From positions 310,001-374,000 of the forward strand of contig NZ_BJEQ01000001.1 of NCBI RefSeq assembly GCF_005405585.1: 64,000 nucleotides of DNA. Direction: 5' to 3'. The position numbers were made by a program, and so were the translations under genes. Below the pieces are notes generated by a model. The model was not told where the DNA came from. It saw only the letters and a program-made list of their open reading frames with translations, and searched no databases. The stretch comes from Agarivorans sp. Toyoura001. GTDB lineage: Bacteria > Pseudomonadota > Gammaproteobacteria > Enterobacterales > Celerinatantimonadaceae. Positions 16,326 to 24,966 of this stretch are shown in pieces; position 1 is the stretch's first letter; the number at the start of each line of letters is the position of its first letter.

Positions 16326-19172
16326 TTACAATGCAAGTTCTTGAACTGGCATACCTATTTTCTTTAATTCGGGTAACAGCTGTTCTTTGTCACCTACCAC
16401 AACCACTATCATTTGCTCTGGTGAAAAGTACTTTGCAGCTAACTGCTGTAATTCACTTTGGCTAATGGTGGCAGTAATTTGATTTTGCGTGGCCACAAAC
16501 TCTGGGGTTAGATCGAAGGCTAGCATTTGCATCAAAAACGAGGCTTTTTGCGAAGGCGTGGCATAGGCCAACGCTTCTTGTTGCGATACGGCGCTGCGCA
16601 TATAAGCCAGCTCTTGCTCACTAGGGCCATGCTTTGAATAGGCGTCTAACTCTGTCAGCAGCTCTTTTATCGCTGGCGCCGTTGCGTCTTGGCGCACATC
16701 GGTAGAAATCACGAAGCTACCACCGTCTTTAAAGCCGCCAAAGCCGCTGCTCACCCCGTAGGTGTAACCCTTGTCTTCACGTAGATTCATGTTGATACGA
16801 CTATTGAAATTACCGCCAAAGTTAAAGTTCATCAAATTGGCTTTAAAGTATTCGCCGGTCGCGTCGTAGGGCATCGCTGAACGACCAATTCTTATAACAG
16901 ACTGCACCGCACCGGGTTTATCAAGTAGATAAATGGTGTTGTTGCTGGCCGATTTCTTCGCTACTAAATGCGCGGCTTGGCTAGCTTTACCCTGCCACTG
17001 TTGCTGTAAAGGCGTAAGTGCTGTTTCAAGTTGTTGCTGGCTTAAGTTACTCACCGCGACCAATTGGCTTCCGTCAGGTTGGTAATGTTGTTGCCAAAAC
17101 TGTTTCACATCTTCAAGGCTTAGCGAGGCAATACTCTCGCGACTGCCATAACTTGAAGTGGCTAAACGGCTACCTTCGCCAAAGAACAAGCCTTGGCTAG
17201 CGATGCTGGCTAACCAACTAGGCTGGTTAAATTTTTGCTCAATGCTTTGTAGATGGCGCGCTTTTTCTCGTTCAAACTCTTGGGGGTCAAAAGCGGGAGT
17301 TAATAAACGTTGCTCTAACACATTTAAGGCTTGAGGCAATGTTTCGGTCAATGATGTTAAATTGACATTCTGACTGTACAAGCCGCCACTAAAACTTACC
17401 GATGCACCTAACTCAACCAGTTCATCGGCTAAATCTGCGGCTAAGGTTTGTTGAGTACTTTGCATCAGCATTTGCGCAGTAAGTTTAGCTAAACCTTCTT
17501 TACCCGCAGGCTCCGATACACTGCCACCGGCTAAGCGAAACTGCAGAGTTACGGTAGGTGTAGCTTGTTCTGAGGTGCCTAGTACTTGCAAACCGTTACT
17601 CAATTTAGCTTGCCATAAGTCTGGTAGTTTTACAGCAACCGCTGGCCCAGAGGCAGGCTCAACACTTCTATCGAAGTTATCGGTGACCTCGCGCAGCGCG
17701 AGTTGATTATCATCTAAATGCTGGTGCTCAGGCAGTTGGCGCGGCTCTGGTTGGTAGTTATCAGGCCCTGCAATCAGTTGTGTTTGCCCTTTAGGCACTA
17801 CGCTCATCACCACTCGAGGTTTGTTTATTATGTATTGCTGATAAGCTTGCTGCACCTGCTTGTCATCAACATTTTTAAACTGTTCTAGCACTTGGCTAAT
17901 ATACAAAGGCTGACCAAAGAAAGTTTCACCAAAGGCGAGCTGAGTGACAACATCAGAGACACTTTCTAAGCTGTAAATGGTTGAAGCTTTTAATGAAGAC
18001 CGTACTCGCTGCAAATCTTCGGCATTTACGCCCCGTTCAGCAAAATCATTAATTGCTTGATCTACGTCTTGTTGTAGCTGCGCCAACGTTAAACCGGCTT
18101 GCGGATTGGCGCGTACGTAAATTGATAAAGTACAGGCCATTTCACGGCAATAATGAGAACTACCCGCCGATAGCGCTTTACCACTTTCAACCAAAGACTG
18201 ATGCAACAATGAGTTTTTGCCGCCACCTAAGATCTCAGAGAACATATCTAGCGCAACTTCGTCATCTGCACCTGCGTAAACCGTTGGGTAGCTAATGTAT
18301 AACAACGGAATATGCACTCTGTCTTCCAAAGAGATATAGCGAGTTTCGCTAAGTTGAGCAGGAAGAGGGGTTATCTCAGGTACTTCGGGCCCACTTGGAA
18401 TACTGCCAAAGTACTGAGCAACCCAAGCTAGTGTTTGATGTTCATCAATGTCACCACCAATGCTGATGACCGCGTTATTTGGCCCATACCAGCGAAGGAA
18501 AAAGGCTTTTAGGTCGTTCACATCTACTCGATTTAGATCTTCAATGTAGCCGATTGGCTGCCAGGAATAAGGGTGTTCACGAGGATACAAGGCTTCATCA
18601 ACACGTTCCGACAACAAACCATAAGGAGCGTTATCTACCCGCTGGGCCCGTTCGTTTTTAACGGTATCTCGTTGGATCTCGAATTTCTTTTGACTGACCG
18701 CCTCAAGTAAAAAGCCCATTCTATCGGCTTCTAACCACAGTACTTTTTCTAACTGATTAGCCGGAACAGTTTGGTAGTAATTAGTACGATCTTTGGTAGT
18801 GGAACCATTCATGGTGCCACCCGCTTCGTTGATGATACGAAAATGCTCTTGATCACCAACATGCTTTGAACCTTGAAACATCATGTGTTCAAAGAAATGT
18901 GCAAAACCAGATTTACCTGGCTCTTCGCGATTTGAGCCTACGTGATAGGTCACATCAACATGTGCCAGTGGTGCGTTATCATCTTGATACAGCAATACCG
19001 TTAAGCCGTTTTCCAAACGGTACTTTTTATAAGCGATTTTAATATCACTATTATTGGCCTGCGAAGCCTCTATTAATTGGACTCCCTTAGGCAGGGTATC
19101 GCCGGGCTTGGGATCTATCTGAGTACAAGCTGCTAACCACAAGATGCTAAATACACTTAACCATCTAAGCAC
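16326..19172 (-). CDS. M16-family zinc metallopeptidase lipoprotein (two-repeat, pitrilysin-like)
   Basis: A 948-residue insulinase-family protease with a lipobox LAAC near residue 16, so probably anchored to a membrane facing the periplasm. The inverted zinc motif is intact as H92-FF-E95-H96, with the third ligand at E174 in VKNERAQR. The second half (from about 520) is the inactive M16 repeat (ATPTVTLQFRLAGGSVSEP). Related proteins degrade peptides in the periplasm. It ends 85 bp before the favoured gshA start and begins 17 bp after yqaA, suggesting a shared transcript. Confidence 0.9.
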   Translation of the reverse strand: MLRWLSVFSILWLAACTQIDPKPGDTLPKGVQLIEASQANNSDIKIAYKKYRLENGLTVLLYQDDNAPLAHVDVTYHVGSNREEPGKSGFAHFFEHMMFQGSKHVGDQEHFRIINEAGGTMNGSTTKDRTNYYQTVPANQLEKVLWLEADRMGFLLEAVSQKKFEIQRDTVKNERAQRVDNAPYGLLSERVDEALYPREHPYSWQPIGYIEDLNRVDVNDLKAFFLRWYGPNNAVISIGGDIDEHQTLAWVAQYFGSIPSGPEVPEITPLPAQLSETRYISLEDRVHIPLLYISYPTVYAGADDEVALDMFSEILGGGKNSLLHQSLVESGKALSAGSSHYCREMACTLSIYVRANPQAGLTLAQLQQDVDQAINDFAERGVNAEDLQRVRSSLKASTIYSLESVSDVVTQLAFGETFFGQPLYISQVLEQFKNVDDKQVQQAYQQYIINKPRVVMSVVPKGQTQLIAGPDNYQPEPRQLPEHQHLDDNQLALREVTDNFDRSVEPASGPAVAVKLPDLWQAKLSNGLQVLGTSEQATPTVTLQFRLAGGSVSEPAGKEGLAKLTAQMLMQSTQQTLAADLADELVELGASVSFSGGLYSQNVNLTSLTETLPQALNVLEQRLLTPAFDPQEFEREKARHLQSIEQKFNQPSWLASIASQGLFFGEGSRLATSSYGSRESIASLSLEDVKQFWQQHYQPDGSQLVAVSNLSQQQLETALTPLQQQWQGKASQAAHLVAKKSASNNTIYLLDKPGAVQSVIRIGRSAMPYDATGEYFKANLMNFNFGGNFNSRINMNLREDKGYTYGVSSGFGGFKDGGSFVISTDVRQDATAPAIKELLTELDAYSKHGPSEQELAYMRSAVSQQEALAYATPSQKASFLMQMLAFDLTPEFVATQNQITATISQSELQQLAAKYFSPEQMIVVVVGDKEQLLPELKKIGMPVQELAL

Positions 19173-19189
19173 TATAATTGTCCTCTCTC

Positions 19190-19621
19190 TTATAAATTAG
19201 CTACAGAACTGCCCAGCCATATTAGCAAGGCGTAGCGAATGGTTTTACCAATCAACATTGCAATAGTACTTTGCCATACTGAAAGCTTGGCGGCTCCCGC
19301 AACAAAACACAACGCATCTCCAATAACCGGCGCCCAGCTCATTAACAAGCTCCAAGCACCGTATTTTGTTAACCAAGGTTTAGCTTTGGCCTGCTCACTT
19401 AAGTTAGGTAACCAAGTAAAATGTCGATTACCGTAATTAAAAGAGCCCCAGCCCATGGCAAAGGTGACTAATCCGCCAATAGTATTACCAATACTGGCAA
19501 CCACTAATAGGCTAATCCACTGCTCAGGCACTTGGCTCACTAAACCAAGCAATAACACCTCTGAGCTACCCGGTAGCAAAGTGGCGGAGACAAAGGCGCT
19601 AAAAAATAATAAGGCTAACAA
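19190..19621 (-). CDS. yqaA: YqaA-family small VTT/DedA-like membrane protein
   Basis: A 143-residue inner-membrane protein similar to E. coli YqaA, with three to four hydrophobic segments and the family blocks SATLLPGSSEVLLLG and WAPVIGDALCFVAGA. The VTT/DedA superfamily has been linked to lipid flipping and membrane homeostasis, but YqaA itself has no firm function. It lies 9 bp after yqaB, the same pairing as in E. coli next to gshA. Confidence 0.88.
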   Translation of the reverse strand: MLALLFFSAFVSATLLPGSSEVLLLGLVSQVPEQWISLLVVASIGNTIGGLVTFAMGWGSFNYGNRHFTWLPNLSEQAKAKPWLTKYGAWSLLMSWAPVIGDALCFVAGAAKLSVWQSTIAMLIGKTIRYALLIWLGSSVANL

Positions 19622-19630
19622 TAGAACGAC

Positions 19631-20236
19631 TTAATCAACAAAATAGTTCGCCGGCCATAAATTTCTTACATCTACAACATCCATACCCGCGGCATTAGCG
19701 GCAACGACGCCTGCATCGGCATCTTCAAATACCAAGCAGGCTTGCGGCTGAACGTTCATTAACTCTGCGCATTTTAAAAAAGTGTCTGGTGCTGGTTTGT
19801 GCTCGGCGACGAGATCTGCCCCCACAATCGCTTCAAACTGCTTAGCAATACCCAGCTTAGCCAATATCAACTCAGCTTGTTGCTGACTAGCACCAGTGCC
19901 CACCGCCATTGGTTTTTTACCAAGGTAGTATTCGAATACTTCAATCAACGGTGTCGCCAATACCTCACTGTTTACCAATTGGTGATAACGCTGTTCTTTT
20001 GCTTCAGCTACTGCAGCAACATCAATATTGCTTATATGGGCATCGGCAAGCAGCTTTTCAACCGATAAGCCCGTAGGCATGCCGCTCATGGCTAGCATTT
20101 GCTCGGAGGTATAAGGGATATTGAACTGTTGTAAAGCAAACTCCCAAGCCTGTTGGTGTTGCTTCATTGAGTCGATGAGGGTTCCGTCCATATCAAAGAT
20201 AAAGGCTTCATAATCTTGGTATTGTTGGATATTCAT
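19631..20236 (-). CDS. yqaB: YqaB-like HAD phosphatase (fructose-1-phosphate/6-phosphogluconate type)
   Basis: HAD-superfamily hydrolase of the beta-phosphoglucomutase-like group. The nucleophile motif FDMDGTLIDS is near residue 14, the motif II threonine lies in AVGTGAS, the motif III lysine in AEHKPAPDTF and the acidic motif in VFEDADAGV. E. coli YqaB dephosphorylates fructose-1-phosphate and related sugars. Its 201 residues equal the usual size, and it heads the yqaB-yqaA-M16-gshA run. Confidence 0.87.
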   Translation of the reverse strand: MNIQQYQDYEAFIFDMDGTLIDSMKQHQQAWEFALQQFNIPYTSEQMLAMSGMPTGLSVEKLLADAHISNIDVAAVAEAKEQRYHQLVNSEVLATPLIEVFEYYLGKKPMAVGTGASQQQAELILAKLGIAKQFEAIVGADLVAEHKPAPDTFLKCAELMNVQPQACLVFEDADAGVVAANAAGMDVVDVRNLWPANYFVD

Positions 20237-20492
20237 TGAGCACTCGTAAACTACTCGGACTGAACAGCAGCCGATTCATGCTGCATCATACCAATAAGCT
20301 TTGACAAAGGTGGACTAAATTCTAAGCAAGCAAACAACAAAGGCTTCAGATACTGAATATCAAGCAAAGAGATAAACTAAAATGATTGTATGTGAAGCCA
20401 AACGAAGTTGTAGCGTAAAGCGCTTCTATTCAGCGTTAATGCAGGTAAACTAAAAGCTGTTCAATCACTTAAGCGAAGTAATAGGTAAGACT

Positions 20493-20660
20493 ATGGTGCG
20501 TTTTTTCTTAATACCTTTGTTGTTGACGATATTATGGACGCTCTTTCTTTTTCATTTTGGCTTGAGCTTTAAACAAGGCCGAAAAGGCTACTATTGGATT
20601 ATTGGTTTGAGTGCTGCGTTGATCGGTTTCTTCTCGTTGATGATATGGATAACCCATTAA
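20493..20660 (+). CDS. Small membrane protein, 55 residues
   Basis: ATG at 20493 follows an AGGTAAG site and opens a 55-codon ORF. Two hydrophobic helices (about residues 4-23 and 34-53) are separated by a short basic loop, SFKQGRKGYY, and the protein ends in WITH. A clean terminator follows 10 bp after the stop. I do not recognise the family. The 256 bp upstream of it, back to yqaB, hold no other feature I can support. Confidence 0.65.
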   Translation: MVRFFLIPLLLTILWTLFLFHFGLSFKQGRKGYYWIIGLSAALIGFFSLMIWITH

Positions 20661-20670
20661 TTAGCCAATA

Positions 20671-20696
20671 AAAAAGCTTGCCGAGGCAAGCTTTTT
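20671..20696. terminator. Bidirectional terminator between the small membrane gene and oadB
   Basis: Perfect inverted repeat AAAAAGCTTGCC / GGCAAGCTTTTT separated by GA, with T runs on both strands. It lies between convergent genes. Confidence 0.9.
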
Positions 20697-20716
20697 TGGT
20701 TCAGCTAATAACGTGT

Positions 20717-21850
20717 TTAGCCACCAACAAGCGACAACAATACACCCGCCGCTACAGCACTACCTAGTACACCGGCCACATTCGGACCCATAGCATGCAT
20801 AAGCAAGAAGTTATGAGGGTTAGACTCTAAACCAACCTTGTTCACTACTCGTGCAGCCATAGGTACCGCTGATACACCAGCCGCACCGATCAATGGGTTA
20901 ATCTTACCACCGCTCAAGCGGCTCATGAGTTTAGCCATTAATACGCCTGAGGCAGTACCAATACCAAACGCCACGGCACCTAAGCCAAGAATACCCAAGG
21001 TTTCTACGGTTAAGAATTTGTCAGCAGACAGTTTAGAACCTACAGCTAAACCTAAGAAGATAGTCACAATGTTGATAAGTTCGTTTTGAGCAGTTTTGCT
21101 CAAACGATCCACCACCCCACTTTCTCGCATCAAGTTACCTAAACAGAACATACCGACAAGTGGTGTTGCTGCTGGTAAGAACAAGATAGTTAAGCCAAGC
21201 ACTGCAATTGGGAAGATAATCTTCTCACGCATGCTCACCGGGCGAAGCTGCTCCATTTGAATTTCGCGTTCTTCTTTTGTGGTTAGCGCTTTCATGATCG
21301 GTGGTTGAATAATCGGCACCAATGCCATGTAAGAGTATGCAGCTACGGCAATAGCGCCGAGCAGGTCTGGTGCTAGTTTAGATGCCAAGAAAATCGCTGT
21401 AGGGCCATCGGCACCACCAATAATGGCAATGGCCGATGCATCAGCAAGGCTAAAATCGAAGCCCGGAATGGCGTTTAGTAAAATAGCGCCAAACAAGGTA
21501 GCGAAAATACCAAACTGCGCCGCAGCACCCAATAACAACATTCTTGGGTTGGCGATAAGCGCACCAAAATCTGTCAGCGCGCCAACTCCCATAAAGATCA
21601 ATAATGGGAATACCCCAGTTTCAATCCCTACATGGTAGATGTAGTAAAGCAAACCACCTTCATCATTGAATCCCGCATTTGGAATATTTGCTAATACTGC
21701 ACCAAAACCAATTGGCAATAGCAGCAATGGTTCAAACTTACGCACGATAGCTAAATACAACAGCAGTAAACCTACCGCCATCATGACCAGCTGACCAAAC
21801 TCAAAGTTAGCTAGGCCTGTTTCAGACCATAGCTTAATTAATCCTTCCAC
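20717..21850 (-). CDS. oadB: OadB, sodium-pumping oxaloacetate decarboxylase beta subunit
   Basis: Membrane subunit that decarboxylates carboxybiotin and exports Na+. It is a 377-residue polytopic protein with the family blocks [38 protein letters not shown] (holding the conserved aspartate needed for Na+ transport) and [18 protein letters not shown]-like C-terminus. It is the last gene of oadG-oadA-oadB, 12 bp after oadA, and ends before the bidirectional terminator. Confidence 0.95.
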   Translation of the reverse strand: MEGLIKLWSETGLANFEFGQLVMMAVGLLLLYLAIVRKFEPLLLLPIGFGAVLANIPNAGFNDEGGLLYYIYHVGIETGVFPLLIFMGVGALTDFGALIANPRMLLLGAAAQFGIFATLFGAILLNAIPGFDFSLADASAIAIIGGADGPTAIFLASKLAPDLLGAIAVAAYSYMALVPIIQPPIMKALTTKEEREIQMEQLRPVSMREKIIFPIAVLGLTILFLPAATPLVGMFCLGNLMRESGVVDRLSKTAQNELINIVTIFLGLAVGSKLSADKFLTVETLGILGLGAVAFGIGTASGVLMAKLMSRLSGGKINPLIGAAGVSAVPMAARVVNKVGLESNPHNFLLMHAMGPNVAGVLGSAVAAGVLLSLVGG

Positions 21851-21862
21851 TTTATGGCTCCC

Positions 21863-23641
21863 TTACGCGATGCTTAGCAGGACTTCGCCCACTGCAACCG
21901 CATCACCTTCTTTAACTAGAACCTCGTCAACAACCCCGGTTTTAGCGGAACGGATCTCAGTTTCCATTTTCATTGCTTCCATAATCAGCAATACGTCACC
22001 TTCTTGAACATTGGCTCCTGGCTTAGCCAGAACCTTGAAGATGTTACCCGCAAGTGGAGCTGGTAGCGCTTCACCATTGCCACTAGCGCTGCTCGCGACT
22101 GGCGCAGAGGCTGGTGTGCTTTGAGCAACGGCTTTAACACCATCAATTGAGCCTTCAGGACCAACATCAACACTGTACACTTGACCATCAACCCGCACTG
22201 AGTAAGTTTCTACTGCACCGGCTTTAACAGGAGCGGCAACCTTTACGTCATCAGCGCTTGGTACAGGTTCAAAGGCATCAGCATTGCCGCGATTCTCTAA
22301 GAACTTCAAACCAATTTGTGGGAATAAGGCATAAGTAAGCGCATCATCGATTACCGCATCAGCCAATTTAAAGCCTTTGTCTTTTGCGTGCTGAACAACC
22401 TCTGTTTCAAGACGCTCCATTTCTGCTTGCAGTAAATCAGCAGGGCGACAAGTAATTGCTTCAGCACCGTCTAATACGCGCGCTTGTAGCTCGGCGTTAA
22501 TTTCGCCCGGCGCTTTACCATATTGACCACTAAGAATACCGGCAGTTTCTTTAGTAATCGTTTTGTAACGTTCACCAGTTAAAACGTTAAGCACGGCTTG
22601 GCTACCAACAATTTGCGAGGTTGGTGTAACCAGCGGAATGTAGCCCAAATCTTTACGTACTTTAGGGATCTCTAACAATACTTCGTCAAGCTTGTCGGCC
22701 GCGCCTTGCTCTTTTAACTGGCCTTCCATGTTGGTTAACATGCCGCCTGGTACTTGAGCGATAAGGATGCGTGAATCAACACCTTTTAAGCTACCTTCAA
22801 ACTTCGCGTACTTCTTCCGCACTTCACGGAAGTAAGCGGCAATAGACTCTAGCTTAGTAAGGTCTAAGCCAGTATCGCGCTCAGTGTCCTCTAGCATCGC
22901 TACAATGGTTTCTGTTGGACTGTGGCCGTAAGTACAGCTCATTGACGAGATAGCCGTATCAATAATGTCTACGCCCGCTTCAATGGCTTTAATATGCGTA
23001 GGTAAGCTCAAGCCGGTTGTTGCATGACAGTGCAGTGCAATTTCTACATCGGTTTCAGCTTTAAGACGTTTAATTAGCGTTTCGGCTTCGTAAGGCTTTA
23101 ACAGGCCTGACATATCTTTAATTGCAACAGAGTGACAGCCAATATCTTCTAAACGCTTGGCTAAATCTACCCAGTTGTCTAAGGTATGAATTGGGCTAGT
23201 CGTGTACGAAATCGTACCTTGGGCGTGTGCGCCACAATCTAGTGCCGCTTTAACTGCTGTTTGAAAGTTGCGAGGGTCGTTCATCGCATCAAAGATACGG
23301 AATACGTCCATACCGTTTTTAACAGCACGTTCTACAAAGCGTTCTACTACATCATCGGCATAATGACGGTAACCTAATAGGTTTTGTCCACGTAACAACA
23401 TTTGTTGTTTAGTGTTAGGCATCGCCTTTTTAAGTTCGCGTAGGCGCTCCCAAGGATCTTCACCAAGGTAACGAATACAAGCATCAAAGGTAGCGCCGCC
23501 CCAAGTTTCTAAAGACCAATAACCAATTTGGTCAAGTTGCTCAGCAATAGGCAACATATCTTCGATACGAAGACGAGTTGCTAGCAATGATTGATGCGCG
23601 TCGCGCAATACAACATCGGTTAATGCAAGTGGTTTAGACAT
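21863..23641 (-). CDS. oadA: OadA, oxaloacetate decarboxylase alpha subunit (biotin carrier)
   Basis: Transfers the carboxyl group from oxaloacetate to biotin. The carboxyltransferase domain starts with [16 protein letters not shown] and carries the metal-binding AIKDMSGLL and ALHCHATTG blocks. An Ala/Pro-rich linker (about 505-525) leads to a C-terminal biotinyl domain with the target lysine in MEAMKMET. It is 592 residues long, typical of the family, and lies between oadG and oadB with short spacers. Together they should form a primary Na+ pump in the inner membrane. Confidence 0.96.
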   Translation of the reverse strand: MSKPLALTDVVLRDAHQSLLATRLRIEDMLPIAEQLDQIGYWSLETWGGATFDACIRYLGEDPWERLRELKKAMPNTKQQMLLRGQNLLGYRHYADDVVERFVERAVKNGMDVFRIFDAMNDPRNFQTAVKAALDCGAHAQGTISYTTSPIHTLDNWVDLAKRLEDIGCHSVAIKDMSGLLKPYEAETLIKRLKAETDVEIALHCHATTGLSLPTHIKAIEAGVDIIDTAISSMSCTYGHSPTETIVAMLEDTERDTGLDLTKLESIAAYFREVRKKYAKFEGSLKGVDSRILIAQVPGGMLTNMEGQLKEQGAADKLDEVLLEIPKVRKDLGYIPLVTPTSQIVGSQAVLNVLTGERYKTITKETAGILSGQYGKAPGEINAELQARVLDGAEAITCRPADLLQAEMERLETEVVQHAKDKGFKLADAVIDDALTYALFPQIGLKFLENRGNADAFEPVPSADDVKVAAPVKAGAVETYSVRVDGQVYSVDVGPEGSIDGVKAVAQSTPASAPVASSASGNGEALPAPLAGNIFKVLAKPGANVQEGDVLLIMEAMKMETEIRSAKTGVVDEVLVKEGDAVAVGEVLLSIA

Positions 23642-23660
23642 TGCGTTAAATCCTCTTTAG

Positions 23661-23903
23661 TTATTGGGCCTTCCGGTACTGTTGAACAGCAGCAGTAATT
23701 GCAGCGACAACAGTGGCATTATTGGCGGGTTGGGGAGACGTTGGCAAAGCTTGGCTAGGTTCGGGAATGTCAGCTAAAGGTGGTGCGAGTTTAGCTAAAC
23801 CCATTACAGCCACAATTAATAGCGACAAAAACGAGAATACGGCGATCATCCCGACCCCCATTAACGTTGCTGCTTCTAAGAGCACCTCAGTCATATCCAT
23901 CAT
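23661..23903 (-). CDS. oadG: OadG, oxaloacetate decarboxylase gamma subunit
   Basis: Small assembly subunit with one N-terminal membrane helix (LMGVGMIAVFSFLSLLIVAVMGL) and a polar, Pro-rich tail; the family tail binds zinc. The open frame extends to 23990, but that extension lacks membrane character. ATGs at 23903, 23900 and 23894 give the usual 79-81 residue size. The nearest purine-rich site is about 14 nt from 23903, so the exact start is uncertain. It is the first gene of oadGAB. Confidence 0.85.
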   Translation of the reverse strand: MMDMTEVLLEAATLMGVGMIAVFSFLSLLIVAVMGLAKLAPPLADIPEPSQALPTSPQPANNATVVAAITAAVQQYRKAQ

Positions 23904-23972
23904 ATTATATAATCCACATCCTTTGAGATTGGCGTAAGAATTACATGTCAAACGACAAAAATCAAACTTGAA

Positions 23973-23992
23973 TTTTGAATAATTATTCAAAA
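23973..23992. promoter_or_regulatory. ArgR operator (ARG box) upstream of oadGAB
   Basis: A perfect 20-bp palindrome, TTTTGAATAATTATTCAAAA, matches every fixed position of the ARG box consensus wnTGAATwwwwATTCAnw. It lies about 70 bp upstream of oadG in a gap of about 350 bp that otherwise holds only AT-rich sequence and the tRNA 3' flank. A second box at the usual 3-bp spacing is not convincing on either side. A TTAACA / TAATTA promoter pair would overlap it on the minus strand, which would suit repression. Confidence 0.7.
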
Positions 23993-24257
23993 CCTTGGTA
24001 TTGTTAACTTTATTTTATCAATGACAAAATCCGCAATAATCCAAGACTTTAGCTCTTATACAGGGTAAACGCCCAAAGCTTAACAAATGATTAACATGCC
24101 ATTCACAGTAGCTTGACAGCGTATTACTGTTAGTAATTTAGCAGCTTAACTACTCCAAAAGTAGTAATCGCGATCACAAGAGTTGGAAATTTGAGGTGCA
24201 TAAGTGGTGAATAGTGATCTAGGAGTATTAAGAGAATGGATAATAAAAGAAAAAAGA

Positions 24258-24334
24258 TGGCGCGCGTGGAAGGATTCGAACCTCCGACCGCCTGGTTCGT
24301 AGCCAGGTACTCTATCCAGCTGAGCTACACGCGC
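24258..24334 (-). tRNA. tRNA-Arg (anticodon ACG)
   Basis: A 77-nt cloverleaf with encoded CCA. The acceptor stem GCGCGTG pairs with CACGCGC, the D arm contains AGCTCAGCTGGATAGAGT, the anticodon loop CTACGAA reads ACG, and the T arm has GGTTCGAATCC. It is nearly identical in its inner arms to E. coli tRNA-Arg(ACG). It follows tRNA-Ser by 11 bp; one Arg gene is present where E. coli has a tandem set. Confidence 0.97.
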
Positions 24335-24345
24335 GTTGAAATCGA

Positions 24346-24438
24346 TGGCGGTGAGGGAGGGATTCGAACCCTCGATAGGGCTACAAACCCTATACTCCCT
24401 TAGCAGGGGAGCGCCTTCGGCCACTCGGCCACCTCACC
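24346..24438 (-). tRNA. tRNA-Ser (anticodon GCT)
   Basis: A 93-nt class II tRNA with encoded CCA. Acceptor GGTGAGG pairs with CCTCACC, the anticodon arm reads CTCCCCTGCTAAGGGAG with anticodon GCT, and a long variable arm (TATAGGGTTTGTAGCCCTA) precedes the T arm. It matches E. coli tRNA-Ser(GCT), which also sits beside csrA. Confidence 0.97.
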
Positions 24439-24454
24439 GCGATTTCGGATGCAG

Positions 24455-24482
24455 ATATTACTGCTTCCAAAAATATAGTCAA
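24455..24482 (-). promoter_or_regulatory. Sigma-70 promoter of the tRNA-Ser/tRNA-Arg unit
   Basis: On the minus strand, TTGACT (24477-24482) and TAATAT (24455-24460) are separated by 16 bp. The expected start is about 10 nt before the tRNA-Ser 5' end. Confidence 0.7.
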
Positions 24483-24619
24483 ACCTTTTTTACCACTTTT
24501 CTCTTGTTCGTTCAGCTTTCGAACAGTTCGCTGCCTTTTTGTTAGCTAACAGCTTAAAAGCTAAGCGGGGACTGCAAACATTATAGATTACCCAACATCA
24601 AAATGGCTTGAGCAAAGCC

Positions 24620-24650
24620 CTAAAAAACAAAAGGAAGCCAGAGGCTTCCT
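24620..24650 (-). terminator. Terminator of csrA
   Basis: Stem AGGAAGCC / GGCTTCCT around a 3-nt loop, followed on the minus strand by TTTTGTTTTTT. It lies 30 bp after the csrA stop. Confidence 0.85.
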
Positions 24651-24680
24651 ATAGTCAAATCATGGCGATAAAACGTGCGC

Positions 24681-24860
24681 TTAGGCGCTAGCGTTTTTCT
24701 CGGCTTGAATGCGCATGTAAATCTCTTCACGGTGCACAGATACTTCTTTAGGAGCGTTCACACCGATACGTACTTGGTTTCCTTTCACGCCCAATACAGT
24801 AACTGTTACTTCATCCCCAATCATCAACGTTTCGCCTACACGGCGAGTCAAAATTAGCAT
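24681..24860 (-). CDS. csrA: CsrA, global carbon storage regulator
   Basis: RNA-binding dimer that blocks or stabilises target mRNAs at GGA motifs. The 59-residue product begins [20 protein letters not shown] and contains [20 protein letters not shown] and VHREEIY, so both RNA-binding edges (the L4/R6/R7 region and the VHREE region) are intact. A strong AAGGAG site precedes the ATG. The order alaS-lysC-csrA-tRNA-Ser is conserved in related genera. BarA, the sensor that acts upstream of the Csr system, is encoded in the same window. Confidence 0.97.
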   Translation of the reverse strand: MLILTRRVGETLMIGDEVTVTVLGVKGNQVRIGVNAPKEVSVHREEIYMRIQAEKNASA

Positions 24861-24966
24861 TCATTATCTCCTTAAATTCGTTTTCTTGTTCTTTAGCGAC
24901 TTATCAAAGCTATTATTTTTCTGCTATTAGCGTATAGACTAGCTTGTTTAAGCCAAAGAGTCATCA

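Noticed and set aside
23904-24257. Possible hidden gene in the 350-bp gap before oadG
   Set aside because: Only the ArgR box, AT-rich promoter-like sequence and a short ACTACT/AGTAGT inverted repeat are seen; no convincing ORF or RNA structure.
24146-24424. 92-codon open frame on the minus strand
   Set aside because: It runs through both tRNA genes and has no coding character; it is a by-product of the tRNA sequences.
24675-24857. 60-codon open frame opposite csrA
   Set aside because: It is antisense to csrA, which is certain from sequence.
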